Of a DNA stretch of 64,000 nt, positions 41,485-50,521 are shown in pieces; within the stretch, counting starts at the first letter, position 1; the number at the start of each line of letters is the position of its first letter. This stretch comes from Segatella copri (GTDB lineage: Bacteria > Bacteroidota > Bacteroidia > Bacteroidales > Bacteroidaceae), in assembly GCF_949820605.1 (NCBI RefSeq), contig NZ_CATKVU010000006.1, forward strand, positions 976,501 to 1,040,500. Reading direction: 5' to 3'. The translations under genes were made by a program, and so were the position numbers. The notes beneath the pieces were generated by a model. That model worked only from the letters and a program-made list of their open reading frames with translations, did no database searches and was not told the origin of the DNA.

Positions 41485-43155
41485 TTATTTTACCGTCTTG
41501 TTCTTAACAAAACTTTGAAAAGCGTCATCATATCCGTTAAACACGTTGATGTCTACCTCTCCATGTATTCCTGCTACTCTTCCGTCGGGGCAGAGTTGCC
41601 AATATACCAATCGGATGTCTGGTTTATACTCTCCATATCGTGCAATCCAAACCTGGTAGTTATGTTTCAGATTGGGAGCCTGTGGCAGATAGCGATTTAC
41701 GAAAGTTTGGTTGATGTAAAGAATAGGCTTAACACCAGTTGCTCTTTCTACAATTCTAAGCCAAGTTCTAATGCGTGCAAACAATACTCTAGCCCCTCCC
41801 ATTTTCTTGATTTGACTAGGAAGCGGTTCAATATCAAGAACTGGAGGAAAATCGCCTTTCCTAATGATACTGTGTTTCAGAAAGTGTCGTGCCTGTTCGG
41901 CAGCAGGTGTTATGGTGGTAAAGAAGTGATAGGTTCCAACCTTGTAACCATGTGCTTTTGCATCACGATAATCTTTTCTATAATATGGATTTAACATCGA
42001 TTTACCTTCTGTACTCTTGATATAGATGAAGCGAATAGGGAAGTTTACTGTTCCTGACACTGTCTTTTTGCTGAGACGTCCAAGATGTGTAATGCGTAAA
42101 CGGTTCCAGTTGATAGCATATTTTTTTCTGCCTTTTCCATGTTGGTATTTGCTCAGATCAATGCCATAAATACGTTCCGATGTATATACGAGTCTTTCGC
42201 CTTTATAGCGGTCATTTTTCCATTCGCCTATTCGTAATGGCTTCTTGGGAGCAATGCTGAATCCGAATCCTTCCCGTTTCCCGTTTTTCCAGTAACCCTC
42301 ATAATAGGTTCCATCGTATCCTTGCCAGCATCCATGACCGTTTGGTCGATAGATACTGTCGGTTGTACCCCGATAATATCCTAGAGAATCAGGTAAGAGG
42401 GTATAATCAATAGAGCGTCGAAGTGTGACTCCATGAGCTGTTGCTAAAGATACTGCAAGTTGAGGTGAAATAGCTTTAACTCCTTCAGGAGTTGTTTCTG
42501 AGGAAAGTTGGAATGTGTGGCTTCCTTGTGCAGTTTCTCCATTCATTGCTTTGATGAGTTTGCATGCCTGACTCTTCCATTTTCCGTTCTCGTCTCTATA
42601 ATAGGCTTGATATGAAATGGAGCGTTTCAACTTGAAATGTCCCTTTTTCTGTACATGTTTCAGGGAATCAATCAGTTTTTTGGCAGAATCGCGTAGTTCC
42701 AGTTCGTGTTGGGTATAAGCGCAAATAGAGTTGTAGCCTACATCCAGGACAGAATGAGAGTGAATATAATAGTTCAGTTCTCCAACTTTCCATTTGGAGT
42801 CTCTATACAAACTGTCTAAAGAATCAACTTTCTCTTTAAAGATGCTATCCGCATCTTTGCCAAGATAGTGATTCCGGCTGATGCTGTTGTTGTAGCAGGC
42901 GGCAAGTCTTCCTTCACATGAAGGAATCAACGCCCAACGATTCATAAAGTTGGCAGCCAGTGTCGTAGTGTCTTCGTCGAACCGGAGTATTGTTTTTCCA
43001 TTTTGAATTAATTCATAGTGACTGTATACTTTTATGTTTGCTTTTGCCTTGTTCACTCTATCACTTGATGGGTTCAGACAATAATAGCTCCATGTGCTGG
43101 CGGCAGCCAGCAGAATGAGAACTAAACTTGTGATATATAATATTTTCTTTTTCAT
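41485..43155 (-). CDS. GH25 lysozyme with MORN repeat region
   Basis: A 556-residue protein with an N-terminal membrane anchor or signal (KILYITSLVLILLAAASTW). Residues about 20-260 are unassigned. At about 270-320 a MORN-type repeat (YRPNGHGCWQGYDGTYYEGYWKNGKREGFGF, then RIGEWKNDRYKGERL) is seen. The C-terminal 230 residues are a GH25 muramidase: IYGIDLSKYQ (catalytic Asp), FIYIKSTEGKSMLNPYY, VGTYHFFTT, FPPVLDIEPLP (catalytic DxE) and VDINVFNGYD. GH25 enzymes cut the N-acetylmuramic acid to N-acetylglucosamine bond. The MORN fusion is unusual and probably spaces the domain from the membrane. It overlaps tilS by 4 bases. Confidence 0.9.
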   Translation of the reverse strand: MKKKILYITSLVLILLAAASTWSYYCLNPSSDRVNKAKANIKVYSHYELIQNGKTILRFDEDTTTLAANFMNRWALIPSCEGRLAACYNNSISRNHYLGKDADSIFKEKVDSLDSLYRDSKWKVGELNYYIHSHSVLDVGYNSICAYTQHELELRDSAKKLIDSLKHVQKKGHFKLKRSISYQAYYRDENGKWKSQACKLIKAMNGETAQGSHTFQLSSETTPEGVKAISPQLAVSLATAHGVTLRRSIDYTLLPDSLGYYRGTTDSIYRPNGHGCWQGYDGTYYEGYWKNGKREGFGFSIAPKKPLRIGEWKNDRYKGERLVYTSERIYGIDLSKYQHGKGRKKYAINWNRLRITHLGRLSKKTVSGTVNFPIRFIYIKSTEGKSMLNPYYRKDYRDAKAHGYKVGTYHFFTTITPAAEQARHFLKHSIIRKGDFPPVLDIEPLPSQIKKMGGARVLFARIRTWLRIVERATGVKPILYINQTFVNRYLPQAPNLKHNYQVWIARYGEYKPDIRLVYWQLCPDGRVAGIHGEVDINVFNGYDDAFQSFVKNKTVK

Positions 43156-44501
43156 TTGATGATGACCTCCAATATTTTCTTGGTGGTTTCGGTAATCTTT
43201 GTTTTTTCAGACGTACGTTCGCCGATAAGCCAGATGATTTCACCTTTACTATCAGTTAATACATGCTGTGTCTTCTTTTGTATATAGTCAAATTTCCTAT
43301 CGGTCATATAGTCACTCAACAGTTTGCTACCCTTCATGCCGAAAGGTTGAAATCTGTCGCCTTCTTTTACCAGTCGGTAGGTGAGGGGAAAACTGACTTT
43401 TTCAGCATCCAAAGTGATACATTGCGATTCTTTGCTTGGCATGAAGTCACCCATATGCGAGAAGATTCTTATCTTGATTTGGGTTCCTTCGTCCATGTTG
43501 TAAATGCCTTCTTCTGGCAGTCGGAACGCTCTTGGCTCCTGAATGTTATTCAAGTCTTTTATGTTAGAGATCAACAGCTGTTCTCTGTCGATGACTATCA
43601 TATAGTCTTCGTTTTTCCAAATTTTACCGACACCACGATCCTGACTGAAGAGGCTTTCACAGATGTCATCAATGACATTGCCATGAAAACCATATCTGCC
43701 TAATTCTTTATGGAGTATGAATTCCGGACTTGGAGCATTCATGACAGATACTTTAGGTATATATATAACTTTCCTATAAGAGTCGGTTGTACTGATGCTT
43801 TCCATGCTCTCAAGTATACTTTTCGCTTGGCGTATGTATTTGGCAGTGAGAGCGATATTTTCACTTGCTGCCGGGTTGATACTTTCTAAAAGAGGTACTA
43901 CATGATGGCGAATTTTATTTCTTAAAGCATCGTCTTCCAAATTTGTTGAATCTGTGACAAAATCTTGCTTTTTTTCTTTTAGGTATTGCAATATATCCTG
44001 TCGGCTGATGCAGAGAAGAGGGCGCAGAATATTTCCGTTTTTGGGGGCGATGCCTGCTAATCCGTCTACTCCAGATCCTCTTAACAGATTCAGAAGTAAA
44101 GTTTCTACATTGTCATCGCGATGATGGGCCACACAAATGCCTCCTGCATGCAAGTCTTTTACTAATTGGGCAAAATAGCTGTAGCGTAAGTTGCGTGCAG
44201 CCATTTCGATACTAACCTTGTGCAAATGGGCATAAGCATAAGTATCAAAATGGATTCGAGACAAACTGATTCCCTGTTGTTGGCACAGATTTACACAAAA
44301 TTGCTCGTCTCTGTCACTCTCTTCGCCGCGAAGGTGAAAGTTACAGTGCGCAGCAGAAATATTCAGTCCTATATTTTTCAAGATAAGCAATAGGGCAACG
44401 CTATCGGCACCTCCGGACAAGGCAACGATATATGGTGTTTGCCACTTGAACATAGCATGGTGAATAATATATTTTTTGACGATATTTTCAATTTTGTTCA
44501 T
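43152..44501 (-). CDS. tilS: tRNA(Ile)-lysidine synthase
   Basis: A 449-residue N-type ATP pyrophosphatase that makes lysidine at position 34 of tRNA-Ile (CAU). The PP-loop VALSGGADSVALLLIL (about 27-42) and the HCNFHLRGEESDRDE (about 52-66) and VAHHRDDNVETLLLNLLRGSG motifs are diagnostic. The C-terminal tRNA-binding part includes LTYRLVKEGDRFQPFGMKG and WLIGERTSEKTKIT. Length matches the family. It ends in an ATGA overlap with the GH25 gene; the kdsB gene lies 35 bases upstream. Confidence 0.95.
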   Translation of the reverse strand: MNKIENIVKKYIIHHAMFKWQTPYIVALSGGADSVALLLILKNIGLNISAAHCNFHLRGEESDRDEQFCVNLCQQQGISLSRIHFDTYAYAHLHKVSIEMAARNLRYSYFAQLVKDLHAGGICVAHHRDDNVETLLLNLLRGSGVDGLAGIAPKNGNILRPLLCISRQDILQYLKEKKQDFVTDSTNLEDDALRNKIRHHVVPLLESINPAASENIALTAKYIRQAKSILESMESISTTDSYRKVIYIPKVSVMNAPSPEFILHKELGRYGFHGNVIDDICESLFSQDRGVGKIWKNEDYMIVIDREQLLISNIKDLNNIQEPRAFRLPEEGIYNMDEGTQIKIRIFSHMGDFMPSKESQCITLDAEKVSFPLTYRLVKEGDRFQPFGMKGSKLLSDYMTDRKFDYIQKKTQHVLTDSKGEIIWLIGERTSEKTKITETTKKILEVIIK

Positions 44502-44535
44502 TCTGCGATACTTTAAAAGTATATGATGTTTCTTA

Positions 44536-45279
44536 TTACTTTCTGTTTTTCAAAAAGTCTTCTGCCCGCTGCAAATCTTCTGGCGTGTCGATGCCTACAG
44601 TTTCTACATCTGTAGTACCAACTTTTATCTTGTAGCCATTCTGCAACCATCGAAGTTGTTCCAGGCTCTCTGCTATTTCTAGTGAGCTTTGTGGCAGTTT
44701 GGTTACCTCTTTTAAAACTTCTTTGCGGTAAGCATAGATGCCCAAATGTTTCAGATAAGGAAAACTCTTGAGCCATTCTTCCTCTTCCTTTCCTCTTACG
44801 TATGGAATGATGCTGCGAGAGAAATACATAGCAAAGCCTTGATTGTCTACAACAATCTTTGGACTATTAGGATTTTTTACAGCTTCCATACTGGTAAAAG
44901 CTTTTCCTAAAGTGGCAATTTGGGTTGTTGGATCATCAAAACACTGGCAGATGGTTTCCAGTTGACTCTTGTCAACAAAAGGTTCATCTCCTTGAACATT
45001 GACAATGACATCCCAGTCTCCACCAATTTTTTCGATAGCTTCTTCTATGCGGTCAGTACCGCTCTTATGATCCTTGCGCGTCATAACAGCTTTACCGCCA
45101 AATGCTTCTACAGCATTGATAATTCGCTCATCGTCTGTTGCAACATAGGCTGCTTCTAGACAACTTGCTACTTTCTCATAAACATGCTGTATCACTGGTT
45201 TGCCATCTAACATGGCAAGTGGCTTTCCCGGGAAACGTGTTGATGCGTATCTTGCTGGAATAATTCCTATAAATTTCAT
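44536..45279 (-). CDS. kdsB: 3-deoxy-manno-octulosonate cytidylyltransferase (CMP-KDO synthetase)
   Basis: A 247-residue cytosolic enzyme that activates KDO with CTP for lipid A-core assembly. Signatures: GIIPARYASTRFPGKPLAMLDGKPVI (about 5-30), VYEKV, VATDDERI, MTRKDHKSGTDRIEEA (about 69-84), VNVQGDEPFVD (about 93-103), KHLGIYAYRKEVL and ESLEQLRWLQNGYKIKV. Its presence agrees with a Gram-negative envelope. First gene of the kdsB-tilS-GH25 run. Confidence 0.97.
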   Translation of the reverse strand: MKFIGIIPARYASTRFPGKPLAMLDGKPVIQHVYEKVASCLEAAYVATDDERIINAVEAFGGKAVMTRKDHKSGTDRIEEAIEKIGGDWDVIVNVQGDEPFVDKSQLETICQCFDDPTTQIATLGKAFTSMEAVKNPNSPKIVVDNQGFAMYFSRSIIPYVRGKEEEEWLKSFPYLKHLGIYAYRKEVLKEVTKLPQSSLEIAESLEQLRWLQNGYKIKVGTTDVETVGIDTPEDLQRAEDFLKNRK

Positions 45280-45342
45280 ATTCTTCTATATTTAAACCTG
45301 TTTACTATTCAATTCATGCGATTCGTTTAACTTCAAATAAAA

Positions 45343-45378
45343 AAAGTTGCACTTCCGCAGACGCAAAAGTACAACTTT
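45343..45378 (-). terminator. Terminator after the exporter permease gene
   Basis: AAAGTTGTACTT and AAGTGCAACTTT on the minus strand, followed by TTTTTTTATTTG. It lies 76 bases after the permease stop and separates the exporter operon from kdsB. Confidence 0.8.
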
Positions 45379-45453
45379 ATTTTGTATTCACCAAAAAACT
45401 TTTTGTTTTTTTTGAAAAACCTCAGAGAATATTTAATGTTCTCCCATTTTTTT

Positions 45454-46692
45454 TTATTCGTATCTGATAGCCTCGATAGGGTCGAGCCTTGCTGCCTTCT
45501 TTGCAGGATACCATCCAAAGAAAACGCCAGTAAATGTACAGACTGCAAAACTCATAATAATGCTCCAAGGCTCTATTTGGGTGGCTATATGGAAGAAAGA
45601 GTTCAGACTGAGCGATAAACTAACTCCCAATATCACTCCTATAATACCGCCAGTTACAGAAAGTAAGATAGCTTCTATCAGAAACTGGTTCAAAATATCA
45701 ATACCTCGTGCGCCCACACTCATTCGAAGACCTATTTCGCGAGTGCGCTCTGTTACAGATACATACATGATGTTCATGATTCCGATGCCGCCTACCAGCA
45801 GCGAGATTCCTGCCACGGATCCGAGCAGGATGGTGATTGTAGACATGGTAGAATTCATCATGCTTGAAATTTCCTCTTGTGAGCGGATATTGAAGTCATC
45901 TTCATCTGCTTCAGTAGTATCTGTTGCGTCTTTCAATTTGTGGTTGCGTCGCAATATTTCTGTAATCTGATCTTGGGCAGGTTGAGAAGCCTCTTCGGTG
46001 ATAGCTGAGCAGACGATGCCTCCTAAATAGCTTTGTGCCATAATTCGCTTCATTACTGTTGTATAGGGGGCAAGTACCAAATCATCCTGGTCCATACCCA
46101 TACTATTGTAACCTTTCTTCTTCAAGACACCGATTACTCTGAATGGAATGCTGTTAAATCGCACAACCTTACCGATAGGATCACTGCCATCAGGGAAAAG
46201 ATAGTCAACTACTGTCTGTCCCAAAATACAAACTTTAGATGCAGCCTTAATGTCTGTATCAGTAAACATTTCTCCATCTGCCACTTTCAGTTGTCGGATG
46301 GAAAGATAGTCTTGGTTTACACCATAAATGGAACTTTGGGTGTTGTTGTTTCCGTAGATCCACTGTCCGGAACTGTTTACAGTAGGAGAAATAGCTGAGA
46401 TATAATTACATTCGTCTTTGATGCTCTGATAGTCGGCTTGCTTCAGCGTCTCCATTGACGAAGCATCCTGTCTCACACCGCCACGCATGTCTGCACCTGG
46501 TGAAATCATAATCATGTTTGATCCCATCTCTGCGATGTTTGCCTTGATGCTGGCTTTACTTCCTTGTCCGATGGCAAGCATGGTAATAACCGCAGCAATA
46601 CCGATGATGATGCCAAGTGCGGTAAGGAAAGAGCGCATTTTGTTGGCAGCAATGGCACGGATGGCTATTTTGAAAAGATTCTGATAATTCAT
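45454..46692 (-). CDS. MacB-like ABC transporter permease (FtsX/MacB_PCD)
   Basis: A 412-residue permease of the type VII ABC (MacB/LolCDE) class. One N-terminal helix (SFLTALGIIIGIAAVITMLAIGQG, about 20-43), a large periplasmic MacB_PCD domain (about 45-280; MIMISPGADMRGGVR, IRQLKVADGEMFTDTD), and three C-terminal helices with the FtsX signature LVGGIGIMNIMYVSVTERTREIGLRMSVGA (about 302-331). Unlike E. coli MacB, the ATPase is a separate gene upstream (46804). Drives export or removal of a substrate with the MacA-like and TolC-like proteins encoded in the same operon. Confidence 0.92.
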   Translation of the reverse strand: MNYQNLFKIAIRAIAANKMRSFLTALGIIIGIAAVITMLAIGQGSKASIKANIAEMGSNMIMISPGADMRGGVRQDASSMETLKQADYQSIKDECNYISAISPTVNSSGQWIYGNNNTQSSIYGVNQDYLSIRQLKVADGEMFTDTDIKAASKVCILGQTVVDYLFPDGSDPIGKVVRFNSIPFRVIGVLKKKGYNSMGMDQDDLVLAPYTTVMKRIMAQSYLGGIVCSAITEEASQPAQDQITEILRRNHKLKDATDTTEADEDDFNIRSQEEISSMMNSTMSTITILLGSVAGISLLVGGIGIMNIMYVSVTERTREIGLRMSVGARGIDILNQFLIEAILLSVTGGIIGVILGVSLSLSLNSFFHIATQIEPWSIIMSFAVCTFTGVFFGWYPAKKAARLDPIEAIRYE

Positions 46693-46703
46693 TTTACTTG
46701 TTG

Positions 46704-46798
46704 TAATGTTAAATGTTAAATGTTAAGTGTTAAGTGAAAACTTCGTTTGCTATTGGATGCTAAGTAATTTAACATTCAACACTTAACACTTAACATTG
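46704..46798. repeat. Inverted array of TGTTAAR heptads between permease and ATPase genes
   Basis: Left arm 46704-46735 holds four heptads (ATGTTAA, ATGTTAA, ATGTTAA, GTGTTAA type). Right arm 46768-46798 is the reverse complement (ACTTAAC repeated). The arms match over about 31 bases with about five A/G differences, all of which allow G-U pairs in RNA. The loop is about 32 bases. It makes a long weak hairpin in the operon message between two genes that should be made in equal amounts. Confidence 0.75.
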
Positions 46799-46803
46799 AA
46801 AAC

Positions 46804-47580
46804 TTATTCGTCCGTGTTGGCAGGCAAGGCTGCCAGACCTTCGGCTGCCGAGAGAATATGTTCGTTATAGGTGTCGCTGATGATGTGACCATCACGCAGT
46901 TCGATATTACGACTCGAATAATTTGCAATGTCTGGGTTGTGGGTAACGAAGATGATGGTTCTTCCTTCAGCATAAAGTTTCTGGAAGAGTACCAGAATCT
47001 CGAAACTGGTTCTGGTGTCGAGATTACCCGTTGCTTCATCAGCAAGTATCACAGCGGGGTTGTTGACCAACGCACGAGCTATGGCTACACGCTGCATCTG
47101 TCCTCCAGACATCTGATTACTCTTATGATAGAGACGTTCTCCTAAACCAACAGCTTTCAGCGATTCGATAGCACGTTGCTTTCGTTCTTCTGCGCTTACG
47201 TTCGGGTTGTACATCAGTGGAAGTTCTACATTTTCTACACTTGTGGTCTTCGGTAGAAGATTGTAGTTCTGGAAGATGAATCCAATCTTTCGGTTTCTAA
47301 GAATGGCGCGATCATTACGTGACATCTTTCGTACGCTTACTCCATCCAGATAGTATTCGCCACTGGATGGGGTGTCGAGACAACCTAGCTGGTTCAGTAG
47401 GGTAGATTTACCTGAACCTGATTTACCCATGATGGTAACAAACTCACCTTCGTATATTTTAAAGCTTACACCTTTTAGGGCGTGGACAGTTTCCTCACCC
47501 ACAAGAAAGTCGCGACGAACATTGTCGAGTTCTATCACAACTTTCTTTTCGCTGTTTGCTTGAATATTGTCGTTTGCCAT
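46804..47580 (-). CDS. MacB/LolD-like ABC transporter ATP-binding protein
   Basis: A 258-residue ABC ATPase. Walker [20 protein letters not shown] (about 51-69), Q-loop [14 protein letters not shown], signature [15 protein letters not shown] variant [16 protein letters not shown] (about 157-172), Walker [15 protein letters not shown] (about 175-188), switch His in VTHNPDIA. The [13 protein letters not shown] segment is typical of the LolD/MacB/FtsE group. It powers the permease encoded 111 bases downstream. Confidence 0.93.
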   Translation of the reverse strand: MANDNIQANSEKKVVIELDNVRRDFLVGEETVHALKGVSFKIYEGEFVTIMGKSGSGKSTLLNQLGCLDTPSSGEYYLDGVSVRKMSRNDRAILRNRKIGFIFQNYNLLPKTTSVENVELPLMYNPNVSAEERKQRAIESLKAVGLGERLYHKSNQMSGGQMQRVAIARALVNNPAVILADEATGNLDTRTSFEILVLFQKLYAEGRTIIFVTHNPDIANYSSRNIELRDGHIISDTYNEHILSAAEGLAALPANTDE

Positions 47581-47591
47581 ACTCTTATTTT

Positions 47592-48773
47592 TTATTTTTT
47601 CTTTCCTCTAGGTCCAGGACCGCTAATCAAACCTTGACTTTGTTGAGGCTCCTCATTCTCTTCAGGGGTATTAACTATGATTTCAGTTACAATCTTCTGT
47701 CCCTTCTTCAAACCCTTGATAATTTCAGTATGTATACCGTCGCTCTGACCGATGGTTACAGAATGAGCTGTAAGGGTATTGTTAGCAAAAGTCCAAACTT
47801 TGTTTTTCCCTTTGCAGTCAACAATCTTGATATTCTTTCCCACAGTTTCCTTGGTTGGAGTAAAGCGGAGTGCTTTGTTGGCAACGGCAAGAATACCAGC
47901 ACGTTCTTGTGTAAAGATGGTAACATTTGCAGTCAGTCCTGGTTTTAACTTGAGATCTGCGTTGGGTGCAGAGATGACAACCTCGTAAGTGACTACATTG
48001 TTTGTTGTAGTAGCTTCCAGACGAACCTGTTTTACTGTTCCCTGGAATACATCGTCAGGATAAGCATCTACTGTGAAATTAACGCGGTCGCCTTCTTTTA
48101 CACCGCCTATATCTGCCTCGTCAACATTTGCAATCACCTGCATGTTGGTCAGATCTTTAGCGATAGTAAAGAGCTCTGGTGTGTTGAAACTTGCTGCTAC
48201 GGTCTGTCCTTCCTCTACGCTTTTTGATATGACAGTTCCATCTATTGGCGATGTAATTGTAGCATAGCTCAGGTTGGTTTGGGCTTTTTGTACATTTTCC
48301 TTGGCCGAAGCTACTTGCTCTTTCGCCTGGCGATAGGTGAGAAGCGCATTTTCATAATCGTCAGCACTTACCAAACCTTTCTTATAGAGGGTCTGGTAGC
48401 GGCTCATGTTTGCACTCTGATAGTTCAAACTGCTTTGCGCACTTGCCAGGTTAGCTTTGGCAGTATTCAACTCGCTCATCAGGTTGGTTTTGTCGAGCTC
48501 AGCTATGACTTCACCTTTTTTTACCTGCGAATTGTAATCAACATAAAGTTTGTTTACAATACCACTCACCTGTGTACCAACCGTTACAGAAGTTACCGCT
48601 TCAATAGTACCGGTTGCAGTTACACTATTCTGCAATGTTTGTGTGGTTACAGTTTCCTGCTTGAAGTCTATTTGTTCTTCGTTTTTACTTCCTGAGAACA
48701 GCCATGCTGCCACAGCTACGATGATTACCACAATCAGGGCAATCCAGATTTTGCTGATTCTAAGTTTTTTCAT
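47592..48773 (-). CDS. MacA-like periplasmic adaptor of a tripartite exporter
   Basis: A 393-residue HlyD/MacA-family membrane-fusion protein. One N-terminal membrane helix (IWIALIVVIIVAVAAWLFSG), a lipoyl half-motif (GTIEAVTSVTVGTQVSGIVNKLYVDYNSQVKKGEVIAELD, about 55-95), a helical hairpin (about 95-165, SELNTAKANLASAQSSLNYQ), the second lipoyl half (TSPIDGTVISKSVEEGQTV), barrel and membrane-proximal domains. The C-terminus is rich in basic and Pro residues (SGPGPRGKKK). It links the inner membrane ABC unit with the TolC-like channel. Confidence 0.93.
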   Translation of the reverse strand: MKKLRISKIWIALIVVIIVAVAAWLFSGSKNEEQIDFKQETVTTQTLQNSVTATGTIEAVTSVTVGTQVSGIVNKLYVDYNSQVKKGEVIAELDKTNLMSELNTAKANLASAQSSLNYQSANMSRYQTLYKKGLVSADDYENALLTYRQAKEQVASAKENVQKAQTNLSYATITSPIDGTVISKSVEEGQTVAASFNTPELFTIAKDLTNMQVIANVDEADIGGVKEGDRVNFTVDAYPDDVFQGTVKQVRLEATTTNNVVTYEVVISAPNADLKLKPGLTANVTIFTQERAGILAVANKALRFTPTKETVGKNIKIVDCKGKNKVWTFANNTLTAHSVTIGQSDGIHTEIIKGLKKGQKIVTEIIVNTPEENEEPQQSQGLISGPGPRGKKK

Positions 48774-48836
48774 AAAAATGTATGTACCTATTAATGATTT
48801 GCAATATGTTTTCGGATGTTATCACCTATCTTTTCT

Positions 48837-50195
48837 TTAGATTCTGCCGTTTTGGTAGAATTTCAACATGTTGATATTCAGAATGGTAAGATACTTTGCC
48901 TGAAGTTCGTTCTGTTTAGCCTTCAGAAGATTATCTTTGCCGGTTCTCAATTCTACGATGTTCTTTAATCCCAGTTTAAACTGTTCACTTAAAAGATCGT
49001 AGCTAGTTTGTGCACTTTCGCTGCTCGCCTTGGCAGCCTTAAACTGGCTTTGGTTTGTATTAGCCTGCAGCCAATAGTTTTCGATAGTAGAGTAGAGCTT
49101 AGTTTGCTCATTCTTTATATCGAGCAAGATGCTTTCACGCTGAATGAGTGCTTTATTGACAGAAGTCTTGGACTGTCGGTTATCAAAGAGAGGAATACTG
49201 ACACCGATTCCACCACCCAGGCTGAAGTTGGTTTTCATCTGACTGCCCCAACCGTTTTTGTTCATGGATGTGGTGCTGGTCGTAGCTCCTGCATTTACGC
49301 TGATGGTTGGCAACTTTCCTGCCTTTGCAATCTTGATGTTCAGATCGTTCTGGTCGAGTTTGTTTTGATAGCTCAAAAACTCAGGGCGATTCTGAAGCGC
49401 AGCTGTATAGACACTGTTCATTCCTGGGATAGAGGCCAGAGCCATCTGGTCAGTTGTGCTTGGAATAGCGATGTCGAAAGCTTCTTCACTGGTAATCTGC
49501 AGGAGTTCCTTCAACTGTCGTTTATAGTTTTTAACGTTACTTTCAGCCTGCACGATGTTAAACTCATCTTGTGCTCTTTGTGCTGTAAGTTGTGCTAAGT
49601 CTGCTTGGCTCATCTTGCCAATTTTTACCATTTCCTTACCACGCTCTTCGTTTTGAACACTCGACTGATAACTTTCTTTGTTTACGTTGATAGCCTCTGT
49701 ATAGTAGAGTATCTGTACGTAAAGTTGAGCTATCTGTTCTTGCAGGTTGAGGGCTTGTGCTGTCGAATCGAGTTGTGCCGCTTCCTTTGCCAGCTTGTTC
49801 AGTTTCACCTGATTTCTGTTTTTGTTTCCGTTCCAAATTGTGTAATTGCCCATCACGCTATAGCTGCCATTGTAATATACCTTGTCGATGGAAGCTTTGC
49901 TGAAACCTTCTCCGCTGATTCCATTAGAAACCCAAGGCGTATAGCTTACACTTTGATTGGTGCTGGCAGAGAGCGATGGCAGAAGCGCAGACTTTGATTG
50001 CAGATAGTCCTCCTGAGCTGAAGCTTTTGTGAGTTGAGTCTTCTGCAGCTGAATGTTGTTAGCCAGTGCGTAACTGATACAATCCTGCAGTGACCATTGC
50101 TTAGCTTGTACTGCGATAGGGGCCGACATGATGAACAGCGCTACCGCCATGTTTTTTAAACTTGCGTTCATACTCTTTTTACTTTTTGTTTTCAT
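48837..50195 (-). CDS. TolC-family outer-membrane channel
   Basis: About 452 residues from the ATG at 50193-50195, which gives a Sec signal (KKSMNASLKNMAVALFIMSAPIAVQA); an in-frame ATG at 50255 would add 20 polar residues before it. Two outer-membrane efflux repeats are seen (WSLQDCISYALANNIQLQKTQ, then internal LNKLAKEAAQLDSTAQALNLQEQIAQLYVQ; second repeat near RPEFLSYQNKLDQNDLNIKIAKAGKLPTISV). Heptad-rich coiled regions as in TolC. First gene of a four-gene operon TolC-MacA-ATPase-permease. A TAAGATTTG-type box lies just upstream of the ATG at 50255, which also favours the later start. Confidence 0.9.
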   Translation of the reverse strand: MKTKSKKSMNASLKNMAVALFIMSAPIAVQAKQWSLQDCISYALANNIQLQKTQLTKASAQEDYLQSKSALLPSLSASTNQSVSYTPWVSNGISGEGFSKASIDKVYYNGSYSVMGNYTIWNGNKNRNQVKLNKLAKEAAQLDSTAQALNLQEQIAQLYVQILYYTEAINVNKESYQSSVQNEERGKEMVKIGKMSQADLAQLTAQRAQDEFNIVQAESNVKNYKRQLKELLQITSEEAFDIAIPSTTDQMALASIPGMNSVYTAALQNRPEFLSYQNKLDQNDLNIKIAKAGKLPTISVNAGATTSTTSMNKNGWGSQMKTNFSLGGGIGVSIPLFDNRQSKTSVNKALIQRESILLDIKNEQTKLYSTIENYWLQANTNQSQFKAAKASSESAQTSYDLLSEQFKLGLKNIVELRTGKDNLLKAKQNELQAKYLTILNINMLKFYQNGRI

Positions 50196-50483
50196 CTTTA
50201 CAGAACTCTTTTCATCAGTTCTGTTTAAATGTGGATTAATGTTCTTACTTTCCATAATTGCAAATCTTAATAGGATACATCATTTTTTGCTTTGACGTAA
50301 GCGTTTCCTATAAAGTTGCAACTTATATGCTTTTTTGATTAAAAACAGGATGATAGGTTTAATATTCGCATTTATCTTTAACAATCCTTTTCAAAGTGAA
50401 AGATTTCTTTTGCTTTTCCACATTAATTTATTTATATTTCTCAAAAAAATGTTTCTTCTTTCGTTATCTTCGCTGAAATTGTG

Positions 50484-50491
50484 TAACTTTG
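50484..50491 (+). promoter_or_regulatory. metA promoter (-7 box)
   Basis: TAACTTTG on the plus strand, 30 bases before the metA ATG; a Shine-Dalgarno-like AAAGGA is present at about 50507-50512. The -33 region has only TTTCG. Nothing else is seen in 50256-50480. Confidence 0.6.
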
Positions 50492-50521
50492 CAGAAAAAT
50501 TTTAAGAAAGGAATAAAATAA

